Positions 26,849 to 35,576 of a DNA stretch of 64,000 nucleotides are shown here, one piece after another. A model generated the notes under the pieces. It was not told the origin of the DNA. It saw nothing but the letters and a program-made list of their open reading frames with translations, and searched no databases. The stretch comes from JAYFQE01 sp034927345 (lineage in GTDB: Bacteria; Bacillota; Clostridia; Saccharofermentanales; UBA5734): NCBI GenBank assembly GCA_034927345.1, contig JAYFQE010000015.1:1-64000 (forward strand), written 5' to 3'. The first letter of the stretch is position 1; every line of letters starts with the position of its first letter. Position numbers and translations under genes: made by a program.

Positions 26849-27730
26849 ATGATCAAAAAGAAAAAAATTAATTTTATTCCTTATCTGTTTATCCTGCCGA
26901 CGTTTATTTTAATCTTCATTTTTTCGTATTATGCGATCTTTGATGCCATCAGAACATCGTTTACCGATGCGGCAATTGGATTTAAAAACAACTTTATTGG
27001 CTTGGCCAACTACCGGGAGCTTTTTAGCGATAAGGTTTTCTGGACAACCTTTAGAAATCAAGGCATTATTACCATTACGGCGGTTTTTTGCAGTGTTTTT
27101 TTCCCGCTGCTTGCAGCCGAGCTTCTCTATTTTATCCGCAGAGCCAAGATTGCCAATGCAATAAAGACGGCTTTTGTCATTCCGATGTTGGTGCCGGGTA
27201 TCGTAACCATCCTGACCTGGCGTTATCTCTACAACAACGACTTTGGTTTTAACTCCTTGCTTAAGGCTATAGGATTGGGATCGTTAGCCCAGAACTGGCT
27301 TAATGATTCCAATTACGCTCTCTGGTGCATCATCCTGGTCGGCTTTCCTTTTGTTTCCGGGCTCTACTTCCTCATATTCCATGCCGGTATCAACAATATC
27401 GGCACCGACCTGTTTGAAGCTGCGACCATTGACGGCGCAACAAGCACGCAGGTTGTGACCCGGATTCACTTGCCCAACATTATTCCTTATGTCAATGTTG
27501 TTTTCACGCTATCCCTGATCGGCAGCCTCTCTGGCTTCGGCTTGGTTGCGGCGACCACCGGCGGCGGTCCAGGCAATGCAACCATGATCCCGGCCATGTT
27601 GATGTACAAAGTCGCGTTCGGCGAGGGCGATTTCGGTTATGCCTCGGCAATCGGAGTCGTGCTCTTTATAATCATCATGATCATGACGCTCCTGACGCGC
27701 AGAATTTTTGCTGAAAAGGAGGAGCGTTAA
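26849..27730 (+). CDS. ABC sugar transporter permease (MalF-like)
   Basis: This 293-residue integral membrane protein has about six transmembrane helices. The cytoplasmic EAA loop 'EAATIDGATSTQVVTRIHLP' contacts the ATPase, placing it in the MalF/UgpA-type permease family. The ATG at 26849 lies 12 bases after GGAGG; an ATG directly abutting the GGAGG at 26837 is too close. It is followed by the second permease with no gap. No ATPase gene is present, so a shared MsmX-type ATPase elsewhere is presumed. Confidence 0.92.
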   Translation: MIKKKKINFIPYLFILPTFILIFIFSYYAIFDAIRTSFTDAAIGFKNNFIGLANYRELFSDKVFWTTFRNQGIITITAVFCSVFFPLLAAELLYFIRRAKIANAIKTAFVIPMLVPGIVTILTWRYLYNNDFGFNSLLKAIGLGSLAQNWLNDSNYALWCIILVGFPFVSGLYFLIFHAGINNIGTDLFEAATIDGATSTQVVTRIHLPNIIPYVNVVFTLSLIGSLSGFGLVAATTGGGPGNATMIPAMLMYKVAFGEGDFGYASAIGVVLFIIIMIMTLLTRRIFAEKEER

Positions 27731-27731
27731 A

Positions 27732-28592
27732 GTGGCTAATTTTAATCGCAGGATTGGCGGTACATCGCTTTCCTCATTTTTTGGATATCTGACTTCTCGT
27801 CTCGTGATTATCATTCTTTTGGTTACGACTTTTTTCCCGTTTGCCATGTTATTAAATATGTCCTTGAAATCCAATCTGAAAATCAAACAGGATTTTTTTG
27901 GACTGCCAAATCCGATCAAATGGCTCAATTATACGCATGCGATGGATTTTGTTTTTAATCCAATTGTCAATTCCTTGTTTATCTGCGGCGTATCCCTGGT
28001 GCTCATCCTTGTGATGGTTTCCTTGAGCGGCTACGCTTTTGGACGGATGGAATTTAAGGGTAAAAAGCTGCTTTTCAATATGCTGCTGGCTGTTCTGATG
28101 ATTCCGTATACCCTGTTGATCATCCCGAATTATCGGATCATTTCATCCATGGGCTTCCTCAACAGCTATATGGCCTTGATTCTACCTTATACTGCCGGGC
28201 AGCAGATTTTTGGCATTATCTTGTCGCGAACCTTTTATGCCTCGTTGCCCATGGAAATTTTTGAAGCGGCTAAAATTGACGGCGCAGGAGTCATGCAAAC
28301 TTATATCCGGATCGCTTTGCCCCTCTCCGGCCCAACTTTGATCACGGTCGGCGTTACGGTAGTCGTTGCCATGTACAATGACTATATCTGGCCGACCCTG
28401 GTATTGACGACAGGTGACAAGATGAAAACATTCTGTCAAATTGTTTTCAATAATGCGGCAGGAAATGGCGCTTCTGACCTGGGTCTTCTGGCAGCAGCCT
28501 TTGTGTTGGGCACGATTCCGCTATTGGTCATCACTTGTTCTTGTCTCAAATACTACTTGCGTGGAATTTTGGAAGGCGCCGTCAAAGGTTAA
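27732..28592 (+). CDS. ABC sugar transporter permease (MalG-like)
   Basis: This 286-residue partner permease has six predicted membrane helices. The EAA loop 'EAAKIDGAGVMQTYIRIALP' and C-terminal 'LRGILEGAVKG' are typical for MalG/UgpE-type subunits. GTG at 27732 is taken as start because AAGGAGGAG lies upstream at suitable distance. The frame also extends back into the first permease gene. It is the last gene of the transporter operon, and a hairpin terminator follows. Confidence 0.92.
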   Translation: MANFNRRIGGTSLSSFFGYLTSRLVIIILLVTTFFPFAMLLNMSLKSNLKIKQDFFGLPNPIKWLNYTHAMDFVFNPIVNSLFICGVSLVLILVMVSLSGYAFGRMEFKGKKLLFNMLLAVLMIPYTLLIIPNYRIISSMGFLNSYMALILPYTAGQQIFGIILSRTFYASLPMEIFEAAKIDGAGVMQTYIRIALPLSGPTLITVGVTVVVAMYNDYIWPTLVLTTGDKMKTFCQIVFNNAAGNGASDLGLLAAAFVLGTIPLLVITCSCLKYYLRGILEGAVKG

Positions 28593-28644
28593 TCATCCTG
28601 AATCGCAAACAATGGGTTAATGACCATGAATTTACAGCTGTTGA

Positions 28645-28684
28645 AACCGTCAGAACAAGGCTCTGAGCTTTTTCTGGCGGTTTT
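28645..28684 (+). terminator. Terminator of the ABC transporter operon
   Basis: An 11-bp stem (AACCGTCAGAA / TTCTGGCGGTT, one G-T pair) with further inner pairing (AAGGCTC / GAGCTT with a bulge) ends in TTTTG. It lies about 50 bases after the second permease stop codon and immediately before the DUF2975-like gene. Confidence 0.65.
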
Positions 28685-28689
28685 GTCAT

Positions 28690-29310
28690 ATGGACGGTCG
28701 ATTGATCGCCGTACCGCTTTTGTATTCATCAATCCCTATCTATAGGTTCCTCCGTATTATCTTGAATATCGGATTTGGGTTTGCCTTATCTTTTGAAAAG
28801 ACTTCAATGGAGAGCTCCTTTCGTTTGACATATATTTCCTTATTGTCTGTAACCATGATTATGGGCATTTTATGCATCTATATTTTGCGTAGCATTGTAA
28901 ATTCACTGCAGAGCAGTTCGCCTTTTAGTCATGAGACTGTGAAAAGTATTCGTATAATCGGCTGCCTTATATTATTGCAAGCCTATTTTAAGCAGATTTT
29001 GTGTTATCTGCTTGCCAGCAGTATGACACAAAATGCTCAAAACGGACTTTTATCAGTTATTCAACCTCGCTTTAATTTGGTTCCTGAAGGAGCATTCCTC
29101 GCCGTTTGTATTTTTATCATTGCCGAGATATTTCGATTTGACCGTAAAATATCATTAAATGATTTAGCGCAGAAGGTAGGAATCACGATTGCCAATCTTT
29201 CAAATCTAAAAAATGCAAAAATAAGCGCTGTAAAATTGAGTACGATGGAGGCTATCTGTCAAGCGCTGGACTGTCAGCCAGGGGATTTATTTGAATATCG
29301 TCGTCAATAA
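28690..29310 (+). CDS. DUF2975-like membrane segment fused to an XRE/YozG-like HTH
   Basis: This 206-residue protein has three to four hydrophobic helices in residues 1-150, resembling DUF2975 proteins. It then runs directly into 'ISLNDLAQKVGITIANLSNLKNAKISAVKLSTMEAICQALDC', a YozG-type helix-turn-helix that ends 'QPGDLFEYRRQ'. In most Firmicutes these are two adjacent genes. Here the usual C-terminal tail of the first and the first residues of the second are absent, as if joined by an in-frame deletion. No ribosome site precedes the ATG, and the first membrane helix looks short, so the N-terminus may also be truncated. A membrane-anchored regulator is inferred; a decaying gene pair is the alternative. 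Confidence 0.6.
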   Translation: MDGRLIAVPLLYSSIPIYRFLRIILNIGFGFALSFEKTSMESSFRLTYISLLSVTMIMGILCIYILRSIVNSLQSSSPFSHETVKSIRIIGCLILLQAYFKQILCYLLASSMTQNAQNGLLSVIQPRFNLVPEGAFLAVCIFIIAEIFRFDRKISLNDLAQKVGITIANLSNLKNAKISAVKLSTMEAICQALDCQPGDLFEYRRQ

Positions 29311-29594
29311 TAAAATTATTAAGATTAATCATAATACAGTTTAAATGATAAGCCGTTAAATAAGCTGGTTACATAAATTGTTTCCAGGGGTTTTGGCAAA
29401 AAGGACTACTAAGAAATTAATGCAATTCCGTCTGAATTGTTATCAAGTCACGGAAAAGTCATTGACTTTATAAGATATTTCAGTTATTTTGAACTTGAAT
29501 TCCCTAATGCAAAGAGTATCAAATAACATTTTTCGAACAGATGCCTTAAATTCGAAGACGATGAAATCATTTACTGCGAATTGGAGGTCAAAGT

Positions 29595-30899
29595 ATGAAG
29601 CCGAAGGTTGCGCTTGTGGGGTTATCCGGAGAATTCGAGATAGGCTTCGACCAGGCGCCGGCTCTGATGAAGGAAGCGGTATCACGCCTGACGGCCTCCG
29701 GAGTTGACTTGATCGACACGCGGTGTGTGTTGTACAACGACGGAACAGTGAAGCAAGCCGTCGAGCGCCTGAAGGGAGGCGGATTTGACGCGCTCTGCGT
29801 GTGTGTCGCCACCTGGAGTGAAGATCACTATCTGTTGGATATTCTCGAGCTCCTCCATGTACCCGTAATATTATGGGCTTTTCCTGCAATACATACGGGT
29901 TCGTTGTGCGGAACACACCAGATTTGCAGCGTTTTGAAGGAGTTGGATAAACCCTATTTCTTTGTGTATGGCAGCACGGACGATCAGAAAGCTGTCGAAC
30001 GCATTGTCATCGCCGCGCGCGCGGCTTCGCTTTACAGGCGGATGAAACAGGTACGAATCGGTACCGTTGGCGGCCGGGTTAAGGGTATGACCGAGATTGC
30101 GTGTGACGAGTTTGAGATCAAGCAGCGCATCGGCGCGCGCATTATCAATCTGGATGAAAGCGAGTTGTCCGCCGCCTGTGACGCAGTGTCGGCGGAAGCG
30201 GCGGCATTCGTCTGGCAAAACGCCAAATCCTGCGCCGGACAGGTATTGTCATCCGACTCGCAAGGCGCGGAGGCCGCGCGGTTGTATCTGGCGATGAAAA
30301 GACTAATCGGCGCCTATGCACTGGATGGCATCTGCGTGAAATGTTACCCGAATTTTATGGGCAAGGTGTGCCTGGGTTACACCTTGCTTTCCGGCGAAGG
30401 CATCGTATGCGGCTGCGAAGGCGATGTCATGGGCACGGTGGCGATGAAGCTGCTGAGCGAACTAACCGGAGGACCCGTACACAATACCGACCTGCTGTAT
30501 CCTGAACCCGAGGGGAATACTATTCTGTTTTCCCATTGTGGATCGGGGGCCTTTTCACTGGCTGCAGCCAGTGAGGATGTGCAGCTTGCGCCGGTGAGGC
30601 TGGCAGAAAATGGCGTGTGTACGCTCTTTCCTGCGCGTCCGGGCGTGGTCACGCTGATCAACCTGGTAGGACGGCGAGGGACGCTGCGGCTCTCGGCCAT
30701 CGTGGGCGAAGCGGTAGCATGCGGTATGGTATTCCCCGGAAATCCGCTGAAGGTACACTTTCAGCCTCGTGTAACGGATCTTGTGCAGAACATCGCCGAG
30801 GAGGGCATCGGCCACCACTGGATGGCCGGATATGGCAATGTGATCCAGGAACTGGAGGCCTTTTGCGCATTGGCCGGCGTGCGTATGATTCGGCTATGA
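29595..30899 (+). CDS. L-fucose/L-arabinose isomerase-like protein
   Basis: This 434-residue protein resembles the L-fucose isomerase superfamily that also includes arabinose isomerases. An N-terminal Rossmann-like part contains 'DALCVCVATWSEDHYLLDIL'. The metal site includes 'GCEGDVMGTVAMKLLSELTG' and 'LFSHCGSGAF'. The C-terminal end has 'GIGHHWMAGYGNV' with conserved histidines. It probably interconverts an aldose and a ketose, possibly fucose, arabinose or a derivative. GGAGG precedes the ATG. It is convergent with the AraC regulator (29 bases between stop codons). The 284 bases upstream show no clear promoter. Confidence 0.82.
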   Translation: MKPKVALVGLSGEFEIGFDQAPALMKEAVSRLTASGVDLIDTRCVLYNDGTVKQAVERLKGGGFDALCVCVATWSEDHYLLDILELLHVPVILWAFPAIHTGSLCGTHQICSVLKELDKPYFFVYGSTDDQKAVERIVIAARAASLYRRMKQVRIGTVGGRVKGMTEIACDEFEIKQRIGARIINLDESELSAACDAVSAEAAAFVWQNAKSCAGQVLSSDSQGAEAARLYLAMKRLIGAYALDGICVKCYPNFMGKVCLGYTLLSGEGIVCGCEGDVMGTVAMKLLSELTGGPVHNTDLLYPEPEGNTILFSHCGSGAFSLAAASEDVQLAPVRLAENGVCTLFPARPGVVTLINLVGRRGTLRLSAIVGEAVACGMVFPGNPLKVHFQPRVTDLVQNIAEEGIGHHWMAGYGNVIQELEAFCALAGVRMIRL

Positions 30900-30928
30900 T
30901 GATCACAAGATGGTTTAAGGCTTCCGGT

Positions 30929-31798
30929 TTACCGCATTATTTTGTTGGTTTGACTATGACTTAAGCCATATTGCTTTGGCGTTGTACCGACGTGTTTTTT
31001 GAACATTCTGATAAAATGGGCGTCGTTTTTATAGCCCACGGCTTCTCGTGTTTCCGAAACGGAAAAGCCGTCCCCTAAGAGCTTTTGCGCCAAACTGATT
31101 CTTCGGTTCACAATATATTCGTTTACGCCAAAGCCGGTAACATTTTTAAAGAGGCAGCAGAGGTACGACCGGCCGATAAAGAAAGTGCGTGCAAGAACGT
31201 CGATCTGCAGGTCGTTATCGATATGATCGTGCACATACTGTAGAATTGGCTTGATTCTTATATAATTGCTGTCGTTGTGGAAAGTGGTCACGGGGGATTC
31301 TGTTCTGTATACTTCGTTTATGATGAGAAGGATCTCTTCCAGTAAAATTCTCTTTCTGATATCAGAACCGTAAGCAACCGAGTCTTCAAGCAATATGCCT
31401 GCTTCGAACAGCTGGGATAATTTCGCAAAGGAAAGCTCTGATGGATGGACACAGTGATGAAAATCGATATCTCTGTCCAGAAAACACGCCAGGAGATCGG
31501 TTGAAGGCGTGGATATTTCTTCAGCAAGAGAAAGGGAAAAGGTCATAATATATCGGTCATACAACACGCCGGCCGGAAGAACGGTTTTGTGGATATCCAG
31601 ATTGTTAAAGACCAATAGGTCTCCCTTTTTTAAAACATACAGTTTATCGTTGACAAAGTACTTGACGTTTTCTGTCATGGACAGATAAATTTCGAACGCG
31701 TCATGAAAATGAAAATCAGGCATGCTCCAATGCTCGCTTATGGCGTGCATGATTTTGATATCATTGCTTATTGACAGCTTAAGGGCCGGTTCCTTCAT
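30929..31798 (-). CDS. AraC-family regulator with cupin N-terminus
   Basis: This 289-residue protein has an N-terminal cupin-like sensing domain ('HFHDAFEIYLSMTENVKYFVND', 'KKGDLLVFNNLDIHKT') and a C-terminal double helix-turn-helix from about residue 190. The latter contains 'IDVLARTFFIGRSYLCCLFKNVTGFGVNEYI' and 'VGYKNDAHFIRMFKKHVGTTPKQY'. It likely senses a sugar and activates nearby glycan genes, such as the divergent SGNH/GH29 cluster. A well-formed promoter lies 36 bases upstream of the start codon. Confidence 0.92.
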   Translation of the reverse strand: MKEPALKLSISNDIKIMHAISEHWSMPDFHFHDAFEIYLSMTENVKYFVNDKLYVLKKGDLLVFNNLDIHKTVLPAGVLYDRYIMTFSLSLAEEISTPSTDLLACFLDRDIDFHHCVHPSELSFAKLSQLFEAGILLEDSVAYGSDIRKRILLEEILLIINEVYRTESPVTTFHNDSNYIRIKPILQYVHDHIDNDLQIDVLARTFFIGRSYLCCLFKNVTGFGVNEYIVNRRISLAQKLLGDGFSVSETREAVGYKNDAHFIRMFKKHVGTTPKQYGLSHSQTNKIMR

Positions 31799-31833
31799 AG
31801 CTGTTCACTCTTTTCCCTTCTGGTTTATCAAGA

Positions 31834-31862
31834 ATAATAGAACAAGACGCATAGTTTTTCAA
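31834..31862 (-). promoter_or_regulatory. Promoter of the AraC-family gene
   Basis: On the minus strand TTGAAA and TATTAT are spaced by 17 bases, ending 36 bases upstream of the start codon. The fit to a sigma-A promoter is good. Confidence 0.55.
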
Positions 31863-31930
31863 TATATACGAAAAGATTTTGCTTTTTATGCTTCCTATAA
31901 TGTTAAGAAAAAGCATGGAGGTTAGCAAGG

Positions 31931-32029
31931 ATGGAACAGCTTGATGATATCTTGAAGTACCTTGAAGAGCATCTTGACGCAGACCGTCTGGGCAACTCGC
32001 GAAAACGGTATATGAAGAGTTTTTCATAA
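31931..32029 (+). pseudogene. 5' remnant of an AraC-type gene
   Basis: A GGAGG site leads into 32 codons beginning 'MEQLDDILKYLEEHLDADRL', like the first helix of AraC-type HTH domains that start directly at the DNA-binding region. The frame then turns to unrelated sequence and stops. The rest of the 350-base gap 31799-32148 holds the AraC promoter and a TATAAT at 32114-32119, without a clear -35, upstream of the SGNH gene. Confidence 0.4.
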
Positions 32030-32154
32030 TTTATCATCCGGATTCTAAAAACCTTCCGAAATAACGATGCGGTATGAACAAATAAGAGGTATATCCGGTA
32101 TGATTTTATAGAGTATAATTATTCACAGATCATTGAAGGCGAAAGGGAATGCCA

Positions 32155-32802
32155 ATGAGAATATTGTTTCAAGGTGACTCGATTACAGATGGAAACCGGC
32201 TGAAGACCAACGAATGTGATCTAAACCATCAGATCGGCCATTCGTATGCGTATCTTGTCACATCGCAATGGAGCTTTCAAAATTATAACAAGCAGTTGAA
32301 ATTCATCAACAGGGGCATCTCCGGAAATCGTATCTTCGACCTATATGCCCGATTACAGGAAGACGTCCTGAAGATAGAACCGGATGTCCTCAGTATTTTG
32401 ATCGGCGTAAACGACGTGGGGCAGCAAGTGAAAGAAAAAGCCGGCCATATGCCGAAAAGGTTCGAGAAAGCCTATCGAATGCTGCTGGATGATGTGCTGG
32501 AAGAACGGCCGAATTGCAGAATCGTACTCTGCGAACCGTTTATCCTGCCTGTAGCGCAGGTCAAGGAGCAATATGAATTATGGAATTGTTTAATTTCCGA
32601 AGTTCAAGCAAGCATTGGCCGTATTGCCGAAGATTACCCGGTCCTGTATATTCCGCTGCAAGAGAAATTTAACAAACTGGCGAGCCTGCGCGAGCCCGAG
32701 TATTGGCTTTGGGACGGGGTGCATCCTACCGAAGCCGGACACCAGATGATCGCAAACGAATGGATGGCCGCCGTTTCCCCATGGGTGACGAACAATGCAT
32801 AA
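32155..32802 (+). CDS. SGNH/GDSL-family hydrolase
   Basis: This 215-residue esterase has all SGNH blocks: 'FQGDSITDG' (nucleophile Ser), 'ISGNR' (Gly block), 'GVND' (Asn block) and 'DGVHPTEAGH' (Asp/His). Such enzymes often remove acetyl groups from carbohydrates. No signal peptide is present. The second of two nearby ATGs (32155) has the better AGGG spacing. The next gene, GH29, starts 8 bases before its stop codon, so deacetylation and glycoside hydrolysis are likely coordinated. Confidence 0.9.
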   Translation: MRILFQGDSITDGNRLKTNECDLNHQIGHSYAYLVTSQWSFQNYNKQLKFINRGISGNRIFDLYARLQEDVLKIEPDVLSILIGVNDVGQQVKEKAGHMPKRFEKAYRMLLDDVLEERPNCRIVLCEPFILPVAQVKEQYELWNCLISEVQASIGRIAEDYPVLYIPLQEKFNKLASLREPEYWLWDGVHPTEAGHQMIANEWMAAVSPWVTNNA

Positions 32803-33763
32803 CGAACAACGATTATCACTGGAGCAGCTGCAGGCGTGGGAGAAGCTGGGATACGGGATGTTCCTCCATTTCGGCATGAGCACGTTTGATACCAGGGAGT
32901 TGAGTCTGGGAGACCGGCCATCCCCATTTTATTCACCCGACCGGTTGGATGTGGACCAGTGGATTCGCGTAGCCCGCGACGCGGGGATGAAATATGCTGT
33001 ATTGACCACAAAACATGTTTCGGGGCATTGCCTTTGGCCGACAAAATATAACGACTATAACGTAACGACCAGCGGCGACACCACCGACGTTGTGGAGAGC
33101 TTTGTGAAAGCCTGCGATAAATATGGCATTATGCCGGGCTTTTATTACTGTTCATGGGATAATCATAATACGTTCGGCTCGCTGACACCGTCCATGACTG
33201 AATGGAATAACGCCTACACCACGGATGAATACAGGGAATTCCAAACCAATCAGCTCATCGAGCTGTTGACGCAATACGGGAAAATCGGGGAGATATGGAT
33301 CGATATCCCCAAGGTGCTTCCCAGAGACTATCGGCATAGGCTTTACGCTCGTATGGCGGAGCTTCAGCCGGATGCGGTCATTATGATGAACAACGGCATC
33401 GGCGACGGCTCCCATTTATCTGTACCAGATACGTGGCCTACGGACATCATAGCGATCGAACGCTTTCTGCCGGCCAGTCCAGCAGGGCATCAGCCGGTAC
33501 GGGAAATTGAGGGGAAACAATATTATCTGCCCGGTGAAGTATGCGATCCCGTCGGCAAAGAGTGGTTTTTCGTGGAAGGCGATGCGCCGCGAAGCGACGA
33601 AGAACTGCTGGGCATGTACCTTGTCTGCAGATCGCGCCATACGAATCTGCTGCTGGATGTGCCTCCGGACAAGCATGGCGTGATCCCGCAAAGCTCCGTT
33701 GACGCGCTCATGCGCCTGAGGAAAAACATCGACGCGGTTACACAAGACCGATATTTGATTTGA
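32795..33763 (+). CDS. GH29-like alpha-L-fucosidase catalytic domain
   Basis: This 322-residue protein consists of the GH29 catalytic barrel only. Family marks include 'YGMFLHFGMSTF', 'YAVLTTKHVSGHCLWPTKYNDYNV' and 'IGEIWIDIP', where the Asp near residue 168 aligns with the nucleophile of 'WFDG' motifs. The closing 'TNLLLDVPPDKHGVIP' is also typical. The C-terminal beta-sandwich of many fucosidases is absent. GH29 enzymes release alpha-L-fucose; the replacement of the usual DG by DI leaves the substrate open. It overlaps the SGNH gene and is followed at 10 bases by a UroD-like gene. Confidence 0.8.
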   Translation: MHNEQRLSLEQLQAWEKLGYGMFLHFGMSTFDTRELSLGDRPSPFYSPDRLDVDQWIRVARDAGMKYAVLTTKHVSGHCLWPTKYNDYNVTTSGDTTDVVESFVKACDKYGIMPGFYYCSWDNHNTFGSLTPSMTEWNNAYTTDEYREFQTNQLIELLTQYGKIGEIWIDIPKVLPRDYRHRLYARMAELQPDAVIMMNNGIGDGSHLSVPDTWPTDIIAIERFLPASPAGHQPVREIEGKQYYLPGEVCDPVGKEWFFVEGDAPRSDEELLGMYLVCRSRHTNLLLDVPPDKHGVIPQSSVDALMRLRKNIDAVTQDRYLI

Positions 33764-33773
33764 TGGTGAGATC

Positions 33774-34784
33774 ATGATAAAAAGAGAACGCGTACTGGCG
33801 ACCATCGGCAGACTGCCTGTGGATCGAGCGGCGAAATGGCTGGGGCATCCTTCGAAAGAAGCCTTACCTATTTTGTATGATTATTTCCACGTGAACGAAT
33901 ATGCCGGCCTTAAGAAGAAAATCGACGACGATATATGGGAAGTGGAAGCGCCCTACCATAACGGCACGACAAACGCCATATATGCGGCGTTTGATTTTCA
34001 AAGCGAAAAAAGCGGCTATACTCTCACAAAAAGAGGGTATTTCGCCGATCATACCGACCAGGATGAAATTGATGATTTTGCTTGGCCGGATCCGGAAAAA
34101 TATCTCGATCCGGCGGAATGCAAAATAAGCGCAGACGCCGCTCCGGAGGGATATGCCGTCATGGGCATGTTATGGAGCGCGCATTTTCAGGATGCCTGCG
34201 CTGCTTTCGGAATGGAAGAAGCGTTAATCAAAATGAAAACCGAACCGGTTGTTTTTAAAAAAGTCATCGACCGTATTGTAGCGTTTTATTTGAAGGCCAA
34301 TGAGATCTTTTACCAGGCAACCATAGGGAAATTGGATATGGTGCTGATGGGAAACGATTTTGGAACACAATTGGGGTTGCTCTGTTCTCCCGAGGACTTA
34401 AGAACCTTTGTTTTCGATGGCACGAAACGACTTATCGATCAGGCGCACCGGTACGGACTGAAGGTTGTCTATCATTCCTGCGGCGCGATTTTTGATATTA
34501 TTCCGGATCTGATCCGCTGCGGCGCGGACGTGATTCACCCGATACAAGCATTGGCCAGGGGAATGGAGCCCGAACACCTGAAACAAGCGTTTTCACAACA
34601 AATTAGCTTTTGCGGGGGCGTGGATACCCAGGAGCTGTTGGTTCACGGTACGCCCGATGACGTGCGGCAAAAAGCGCGGCAACTGACGGACCTTTTCCCG
34701 ACAGGGCTGATAATCTCTCCCAGTCATGAGGCCGTGATGCCGGACGTGCCGCCCGAAAATATTGAAGCGCTGTTCCGGCACTAA
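33774..34784 (+). CDS. Uroporphyrinogen decarboxylase-like (MtaA/CmuA-type) protein
   Basis: This 336-residue protein has a UroD-type TIM barrel. 'GLKVVYHSCGAIFDIIPDLIRCGADVIHPIQ' and 'ISFCGGVDTQELLVHGTPDDV' are typical of the corrinoid methyltransferase branch (MtaA, CmuA) rather than heme-synthesis HemE. His and Cys in 'YHSCG' could bind zinc. Many such genes of unknown function occur in glycan-use clusters of anaerobes, so a methyltransfer role on a methylated sugar is possible but unproven. It is the third gene in the SGNH-GH29 operon, 10 bases after GH29. Confidence 0.78.
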   Translation: MIKRERVLATIGRLPVDRAAKWLGHPSKEALPILYDYFHVNEYAGLKKKIDDDIWEVEAPYHNGTTNAIYAAFDFQSEKSGYTLTKRGYFADHTDQDEIDDFAWPDPEKYLDPAECKISADAAPEGYAVMGMLWSAHFQDACAAFGMEEALIKMKTEPVVFKKVIDRIVAFYLKANEIFYQATIGKLDMVLMGNDFGTQLGLLCSPEDLRTFVFDGTKRLIDQAHRYGLKVVYHSCGAIFDIIPDLIRCGADVIHPIQALARGMEPEHLKQAFSQQISFCGGVDTQELLVHGTPDDVRQKARQLTDLFPTGLIISPSHEAVMPDVPPENIEALFRH

Positions 34785-34910
34785 GATGATGGGAAACGCA
34801 GATTGAACCTGGTTTCAAAATAAACCCCAATTACACTGGGTATTACAATATAACTTGTTCAATTTATAGCTGTGGATCATCTTCCCGCCAAACAATGGGA
34901 ACGCCGGCAT

Positions 34911-34979
34911 TTATTTAACTTTTTTGGCTAACATCAATAAAACAACTAAGGGCAAAAACAACAATGCAATAATCAACAT
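34911..34979 (-). CDS. 22-residue hydrophobic micropeptide
   Basis: A minus-strand frame of 22 codons has a strong AAGGAGG site 9 bases upstream of the ATG. The product is one uninterrupted hydrophobic helix (Leu/Ile/Val/Phe, one Pro) with a basic tail ending KKVK. That shape fits single-pass membrane micropeptides, including type I toxins such as Ibs. A consensus-like promoter and a foldable leader precede it. No homologue is recalled with confidence. Apart from this unit and the terminator at 35513, the 792-base gap 34785-35576 shows nothing convincing; a 60-codon plus-strand frame at 35329-35511 has no ribosome site. Confidence 0.5.
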   Translation of the reverse strand: MLIIALLFLPLVVLLMLAKKVK

Positions 34980-35069
34980 CGGTATAAGCCTCCTTGTCTG
35001 ATTGAAATCATTAAAGCTTTAACACAAAAGTGAATGGATACATTGCCGGCAACTCCCTTAAAATCCATG

Positions 35070-35121
35070 GGCAGAGCAGGAGAAACTACCATAGACTAAG
35101 GTAGAGGTTTTTCGGGCTGCC
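35070..35121 (-). ncRNA. Foldable 5' leader of the micropeptide gene
   Basis: The predicted transcript starts almost exactly at a nested stem. GGCAG pairs with CTGCC (outer), and CTACC pairs with GGTAG (inner). The AGGAGG of the peptide gene lies about 80 bases further on. This could be a regulatory leader; it matches no riboswitch class I recognise. Confidence 0.35.
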
Positions 35122-35125
35122 TTTA

Positions 35126-35154
35126 TTATTAAATAAATAGTAACACTTAAGCAA
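35126..35154 (-). promoter_or_regulatory. Promoter of the micropeptide transcript
   Basis: On the minus strand TTGCTT and TAATAA are separated by exactly 17 bases, in strongly AT-rich sequence. Initiation about 7 bases downstream would fall at the base of the leader stem. Confidence 0.45.
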
Positions 35155-35512
35155 TTCAATAAAAAGTATATTTATGTTATTTTAAATTATTGCGTTTTTA
35201 TCATATATAATATTTATCCAGATTAAAAGAGCACGCAACAGATGGTAACTAACGCCGGGAATATGATAAAGACATATGTATGGTGTAAGTGACGGCAAAT
35301 GCATTTTGTATATTAACGTTTTAATACGTTGGGAGAGCGAACTGAACTTTGTATTATCGATAACTTCTTGTGCTCTGCCGCGCTTGGTGTAAAAGGCGAT
35401 ACCATAGCCAGTTTCTGTTCTACTGTGCCTGTCATGGATAATGCCGGTCTCGCGCTCATGAAAGTAATCCTAATACTGCCTTGGCAGAGATCAAATGAGG
35501 TAATTCTATAAA

Positions 35513-35545
35513 AACGCTGATCGATTTAAATAACCAATCAGCGTT
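35513..35545 (-). terminator. Terminator of the endonuclease/exonuclease/phosphatase gene
   Basis: A perfect 9-bp stem (AACGCTGAT / ATCAGCGTT) is followed on the minus strand by TTTT. It lies about 30 bases after the stop codon of the minus-strand gene ending at 35577. Confidence 0.7.
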
Positions 35546-35576
35546 ATATTTAACAGCGCTAAGTCAAATCCGCCGT

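Noticed and set aside
35329..35511. 60-codon plus-strand frame in the gap before the EEP gene
   Set aside because: No ribosome site and no recognisable domain; it ends just before the terminator of the convergent gene.
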